Source: Thermodesulfobacteriota bacterium
Lineage (GTDB): Bacteria; Desulfobacterota_D; UBA1144; Nemesobacterales; UBA2774
Direction: 5' to 3'
Length of the DNA stretch: 64,000 nucleotides
Assembly: GCA_035325995.1 (NCBI GenBank)
Contig: DAOKYU010000004.1
Span: forward strand, 235,026 to 299,025
The notes beneath the pieces are model-generated. The model ran no database searches. It was not told where the DNA came from and saw only the letters and a program-made list of their open reading frames with translations. This document shows, in pieces, positions 61,191 through 64,000 of the stretch (position 1 is its first letter; every line of letters starts with the position of its first letter). The translations under genes were made by a program, and so were the position numbers.

Positions 61191-61341
61191 GGGGCCTCCT
61201 TTGTGTCAGTCTCTTTTCGCGTTTCCGTTATCTTAACCATTTTTTCGGCTCGCGAAAAACTTTCCCTTGAAAACCGTTATGCGATGATTAATTTCGGAAT
61301 GTAGGAAAAGAAAATGAATTTGCGGAAAGGAGGTTTTAACC

Positions 61342-61755
61342 ATGAGATTAAGAGTTTGGGAACCGTTTAGAAGGGTTGCGCCGTTTTATGCCGATTTTGA
61401 CAAGTGGGCCGACGAAGCCGAGGGAGCGTGGCATCCGAGAGTGGATATCAGCGAGAACGAAAACGCCTTCGTGCTCAAGGCCGAGCTTCCGGGAGTAAAG
61501 AGGGAAGACATCAATATCGACATCGACAACAAGACGCTGACGCTCAAGGGCGAGAAGAAATTCGAAGAAAAGACCGAGAAGGAAAACTACGTCCGTGTCG
61601 AGCGGCGTTACGGAAGTTTTTCGAGGACCTTTACACTTTCGGACAAGGTGGATACGGAGAACGTGAAAGCGGCCTACAAGGACGGCGTGCTCGAAGTCAC
61701 CCTGCCGAAGAAGGAAGAGGCGAAGCCCAAGGAAATCAAGGTAGAAGTGAACTAA
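61342..61755 (+). CDS. Small heat-shock protein (Hsp20/alpha-crystallin)
   Basis: 137 residues. A short N-terminal arm, then the alpha-crystallin domain (about 33-125) with VDISENENAFVLKAELPGVKRED, the loop region ERRYGSFSRTFTLSD and the closing DGVLEVTLPKKEEAKPKEI that contains the I-x-I-like tail. An ATP-independent holdase that binds unfolding proteins. AAAGGAGG is well placed before the ATG. The upstream sequence has CTTGAAAA near 61266, like a heat-shock -35 box, but no clear CCCCAT -10. Ends at a strong terminator. Confidence 0.95.
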   Translation: MRLRVWEPFRRVAPFYADFDKWADEAEGAWHPRVDISENENAFVLKAELPGVKREDINIDIDNKTLTLKGEKKFEEKTEKENYVRVERRYGSFSRTFTLSDKVDTENVKAAYKDGVLEVTLPKKEEAKPKEIKVEVN

Positions 61756-61770
61756 ATAAGCTTACGCGAA

Positions 61771-61798
61771 GGGGCTCCCCAGGGGGAGCCCCTTTTTT
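61771..61798 (+). terminator. Rho-independent terminator of hsp20
   Basis: GGGGCTCCC (61771-61779) pairs with GGGAGCCCC (61784-61792) over a 4-nt loop and is followed by TTTTTT (61793-61798). Confidence 0.93.
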
Positions 61799-61830
61799 GT
61801 ATCTCGTTTGTGACGGGCGGATAAAAACAA

Positions 61831-61869
61831 GGGTAAGCCAGTGAAAAAACTGGTTTCACCGGCTCACCC
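61831..61869. repeat. 39-nt imperfect hairpin
   Basis: Left arm 61831-61846 (GGGTAAGCCAGTGAAA) pairs with right arm 61854-61869 over a 7-nt loop, with only two A-C mismatches in 16 pairs. There is no direct T-run after it (TTTTT comes about 25 nt later). It could be part of a small RNA, a second terminator, or a repeat element. Confidence 0.65.
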
Positions 61870-62059
61870 TATGGAGGATGATGGCTTTTTACTGCCTACT
61901 TTAATACTGAATATCCCGCTGCCTTCTCTAACCAGCGAAACAGAATCAAGTCTTACCGCTTATCCATCGCTATCTTTAAATATAAATGTCCGCAAGTTAT
62001 TTCGACAGAGGACGATGGTACTGATTTCATGTAATACTTTTTCCTGATCTTGATCGTGT

Positions 62060-62079
62060 CTTAATACTTTCGTATTAAG
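62060..62079. repeat. 8-bp perfect hairpin
   Basis: CTTAATAC and GTATTAAG around TTTC, about 100 bp upstream of the BtrH-like gene. The size suits either an operator or a tetraloop hairpin. Confidence 0.5.
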
Positions 62080-62177
62080 GAAACGGCCGTGAACGGGCGG
62101 AGGGGAAAAGCATCGCCATGGCAAAAATCCCCGTTCAATCATTACAAACCTGAAACTTATGGTAGCTTAATACCCCT

Positions 62178-63188
62178 GTGAAAAGACTCCTGAAAAACCG
62201 GGTACACATACCCGGCATACATTGCGGCTCGGTGACGCTCAGGGACGTGATGACGTTCTACGGTCATCCGTGGTCGGAGGAGATGTGCTTCGGCATAGGC
62301 AGCGGGCTCGGGTTCTATTACACGGTCGGGGAGGACATAAGCCCGACGCACATGATATTCATGCGGGGCCCGGGCATGGAGACCTCGTTCTTCAGCCTGG
62401 TCGTGGGGAAGACCGGGTGGAAGCACGCCGAAGCGGGCCGTGCGGTCGAGACCGTAAAGGGGATAATCGACCGCGGTATCCCGGCGATAATTCAGACGGA
62501 TATTTTTTATCTTCACTACTATAAATCGTCGACGCATTTCCCGGGGCACATAATTTCCGTCTGGGGATACGACGACGAAAAGGGGGAAGTGCACGTCGCC
62601 GATACGCAGTTCGAAGGCCTGAAGACGGTCTCGTACGATGACCTGGCCGTGAGCATGGCGTCGTCAGCTCCGCCGAATCCTCTCCACAACAATTACCTCG
62701 ACATGATAGTGCCCAAAGAGTTAAGGCCGCTTTCGGAGCTCGCGCCGGAGGCGATAGGCATAAACGCGCGGAAGATGCTGGAGGGCGTGACCGGGGGGAG
62801 GGGCGAGTCGGCCGTGAGGCTAATAAAGACGTGGGCCGAGGACCTTCCTTCGTGGAAGGACGTTCGCGACTGGAAGTGGTGCGCCAGGTTCGGATACCAG
62901 GTGATAAAAAAAAGGGGCGTCGGGGGAGCGGGCTTCAGGTGGATGTACAGGGACTTTTTGAGAGAGGCGGAGGCGATAACGACGCGCCTTTCCGGGCTCG
63001 GGCTCTCGAAGAAGATGGACCGGATAGGGGAGAGGTGGAGCGAGGCGGCCGATCTGCTAAAGGAGATAAGCGAGAGGGAAAAGCCGGAGAGGGCGCTCCT
63101 TAAAAAGGCGTCGCAAATAGCGGCCGGGATATACGAGATGGAAACGGAATACTATAACTACGCCCTGGAGAAGCTCGGCGGGAAATGA
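62178..63188 (+). CDS. BtrH_N / DUF4872-like acyltransferase-type protein
   Basis: 336 residues. The N-terminal half (IPGIHCGSVTLRDVMTFYG, Cys16; GHIISVWGYDDEKGEVHVAD) resembles the BtrH N-terminal domain, a cysteine-protease-like fold with a Cys and a His. The C-terminal half, DDLAVSMASSAPPNPLHNNYLDM onward, resembles DUF4872 and is helical. BtrH in butirosin synthesis moves an acyl group from a carrier protein to an aminoglycoside. Relatives with this two-domain layout are common outside antibiotic clusters, with unknown substrate. GTG start, weak ribosome site. Its last 4 bp overlap the phosphatase gene (ATGA). Confidence 0.75.
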   Translation: MKRLLKNRVHIPGIHCGSVTLRDVMTFYGHPWSEEMCFGIGSGLGFYYTVGEDISPTHMIFMRGPGMETSFFSLVVGKTGWKHAEAGRAVETVKGIIDRGIPAIIQTDIFYLHYYKSSTHFPGHIISVWGYDDEKGEVHVADTQFEGLKTVSYDDLAVSMASSAPPNPLHNNYLDMIVPKELRPLSELAPEAIGINARKMLEGVTGGRGESAVRLIKTWAEDLPSWKDVRDWKWCARFGYQVIKKRGVGGAGFRWMYRDFLREAEAITTRLSGLGLSKKMDRIGERWSEAADLLKEISEREKPERALLKKASQIAAGIYEMETEYYNYALEKLGGK

Positions 63189-63862
63189 AGCTGCTACTTT
63201 TCGATATAGACGGCACTATTCTCCACACGAACGGCGCGGGCACGAGGGCCGTGAACAGGGCGTTCGAGAAGCTCCTCGGACACAGTGACGCGATGGCGGG
63301 CGTGGACGCCGCCGGTAAGACGGACCCGCTCATCCTTCGCGAGATGTTCATGAACAAGCTGGCGCGGGATTTTACGGAGAGCGAAGCGCTCGAGATTTTC
63401 AGGGAGTACGTCGCGCTACTCGAAGAGGAGGTCGCGGCGTGCGAGGTCGATATAATGCCGGGGATTCCGTTTCTTCTGGAGGGTCTTTCCCTGAGGGAGG
63501 ATATGCTCCTCGGGCTGGCCACCGGCAATATAGAGGAAGGGGCGTGGATAAAGCTCAGGCGGGCGGGGCTCGACGCGCATTTTACGTTCGGCGGGTTCGG
63601 CTCGGACTCGGAGAACAGGGAATTACTCGTAAGGGCAGCCATCGAAAGGGCGGGTTCTCACGAAAGGGGGGCCGGGGGATTCGACAGTATAGTCGTTATC
63701 GGGGATACGCCCTTCGACATAATACACGGGAGGGCCGCGGGCGCGGTTACGGTTGCGGTCGCGACGGGACGTTACAAGTCGGCAGAGCTAAGGGAGCACG
63801 GCCCCGACTTTCTATTCGACGACCTTACCGATTACGACGGCTTCATAGAGATATTAGGCTGA
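63185..63862 (+). CDS. HAD-family phosphatase (phosphoglycolate-phosphatase-like)
   Basis: 225 residues. Motif I is LLFDIDGTIL (nucleophile and acid/base Asp), motif II lies in LLGLATGN, the Lys is in GAWIKLRRAG and motif IV is VVIGDTPFDI. The helical cap between residues 15 and 90 marks subfamily I, as in Gph and PpaX. It dephosphorylates a small phospho-compound. It is translationally coupled to the BtrH-like gene, so the two may share a pathway. Confidence 0.9.
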   Translation: MKLLLFDIDGTILHTNGAGTRAVNRAFEKLLGHSDAMAGVDAAGKTDPLILREMFMNKLARDFTESEALEIFREYVALLEEEVAACEVDIMPGIPFLLEGLSLREDMLLGLATGNIEEGAWIKLRRAGLDAHFTFGGFGSDSENRELLVRAAIERAGSHERGAGGFDSIVVIGDTPFDIIHGRAAGAVTVAVATGRYKSAELREHGPDFLFDDLTDYDGFIEILG

Positions 63863-63957
63863 GGAATTCGGGGGCCGGACGGGATTTCTTCCGAACCTTA
63901 CAACTCAAAAGACTCACACTCCGCATTATCGATCCGGGACATTCCGGCAATAAAAAA

Positions 63958-63986
63958 GGCGGGCTGCCCTTGTGAGGGAGCCCGCC
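63958..63986 (-). terminator. Rho-independent terminator, mainly for a gene beyond the right edge
   Basis: GGCGGGCT (63958-63965) pairs with AGCCCGCC (63979-63986), and CCCT with AGGG inside. On the minus strand six T follow the hairpin, so it should end a minus-strand transcript entering from the right. On the plus strand, after the phosphatase gene, the trailing sequence is weak (TTGTG). Confidence 0.8.
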
Positions 63987-64000
63987 TTGTGATTGAGAGT

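Larger units (their letters stand above)
61756..62177. other. Spacer between hsp20 and BtrH-like gene
   Basis: About 420 bp. It contains the hsp20 terminator, a 39-nt long-stem hairpin (61831-61869) and an 8-bp hairpin (62060-62079). A 68-codon plus-strand frame starts inside the long hairpin and has no ribosome site; I do not call it a gene. No tRNA fold is seen. Confidence 0.55.

Noticed and set aside
61262..61300. Sigma-32 heat-shock promoter before hsp20
   Set aside because: CTTGAAAA fits the -35 box, but no CCCCAT-like -10 follows at the right spacing, so I do not list it as a feature.
61841..62047. 68-codon plus-strand frame after hsp20
   Set aside because: Starts within a hairpin arm, has no ribosome site and gives no recognisable protein.
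1..64000. tRNA or rRNA genes
   Set aside because: No TTCGAATC-type T-loop with matching acceptor arms, and no rRNA-like conserved stretch, was seen in any gap; a covariance scan was not possible here.

Overview
The window looks like chromosomal DNA from a GC-rich, Gram-negative-type (diderm) bacterium. Lipoproteins with lipoboxes, three parvulin-type foldases (one SurA-like), a Tat substrate and a periplasmic-type S41 protease all point to a two-membrane envelope. Codon use favours ATA for Ile and AGG for Arg, and GTG or TTG starts are common. I cannot name the phylum. A little-studied Desulfobacterota- or Dadabacteria-like lineage would fit, but that is a guess. I saw no rRNA, tRNA, CRISPR array, insertion sequence or phage.

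Layout. 1-2780 (minus): argC, then an acyl-adenylating ligase and an acyl carrier protein cut by the window edge. 3096-9141: a beta-helix-like lipoprotein, polA, a small 4-TM protein, a zinc alcohol dehydrogenase and an LsrF-type aldolase with a palindromic operator-like site over its predicted transcription start. 9434-10851: a carboxymuconolactone-decarboxylase-like protein and an alpha/beta hydrolase. 10869-14488 (minus): biotin genes bioB-bioA-bioF. 14801-16998: an HTH-receiver fusion and an aldehyde dehydrogenase. 17153-25241 (minus): gltD, gltB and nadE, for glutamate and NAD synthesis.

26006-41252 is a glycan and redox locus. It holds five GT-C membrane glycosyltransferases, a PIG-V-like mannosyltransferase, two GT2 polyprenyl-phosphate sugar synthases and a GtrA-like protein. 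A run of six minus-strand genes (39782 to 32452) joins a GMC flavoprotein and an FG-GAP/UnbV protein to the glycosyltransferases. Divergent from it lie a PPIase lipoprotein and a Tat-signal protein of the gluconate 2-dehydrogenase subunit 3 family, the likely partner of the GMC enzyme. One AT-rich glycosyltransferase (28600-30144) looks recently acquired.

41340-46534: thiI, two paralogous secreted proteins behind a near-consensus promoter (one with a Gly-rich/Cys/TM/basic C-terminal tail), and a 0.7-kb spacer with 22-bp repeats. 46535-52070 (plus): a 983-residue S41 protease with extra C-terminal domains, an orphan DppB-type permease, truA with a duplicated start region, and an FAH-family hydrolase. 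52076-54016: a TMTC-like TPR membrane protein. 54281-60687 (plus): leuB, mfd and two parvulins. The right end has a cupin, Hsp20, a structured spacer, a BtrH_N/DUF4872-like protein and a HAD phosphatase.

The points most worth following are the GMC/glycosyltransferase locus, the tailed secreted paralogs, the bioB start without a canonical codon, and apparently leaderless polA, mfd and polyprenyl-phosphate mannose synthase genes.
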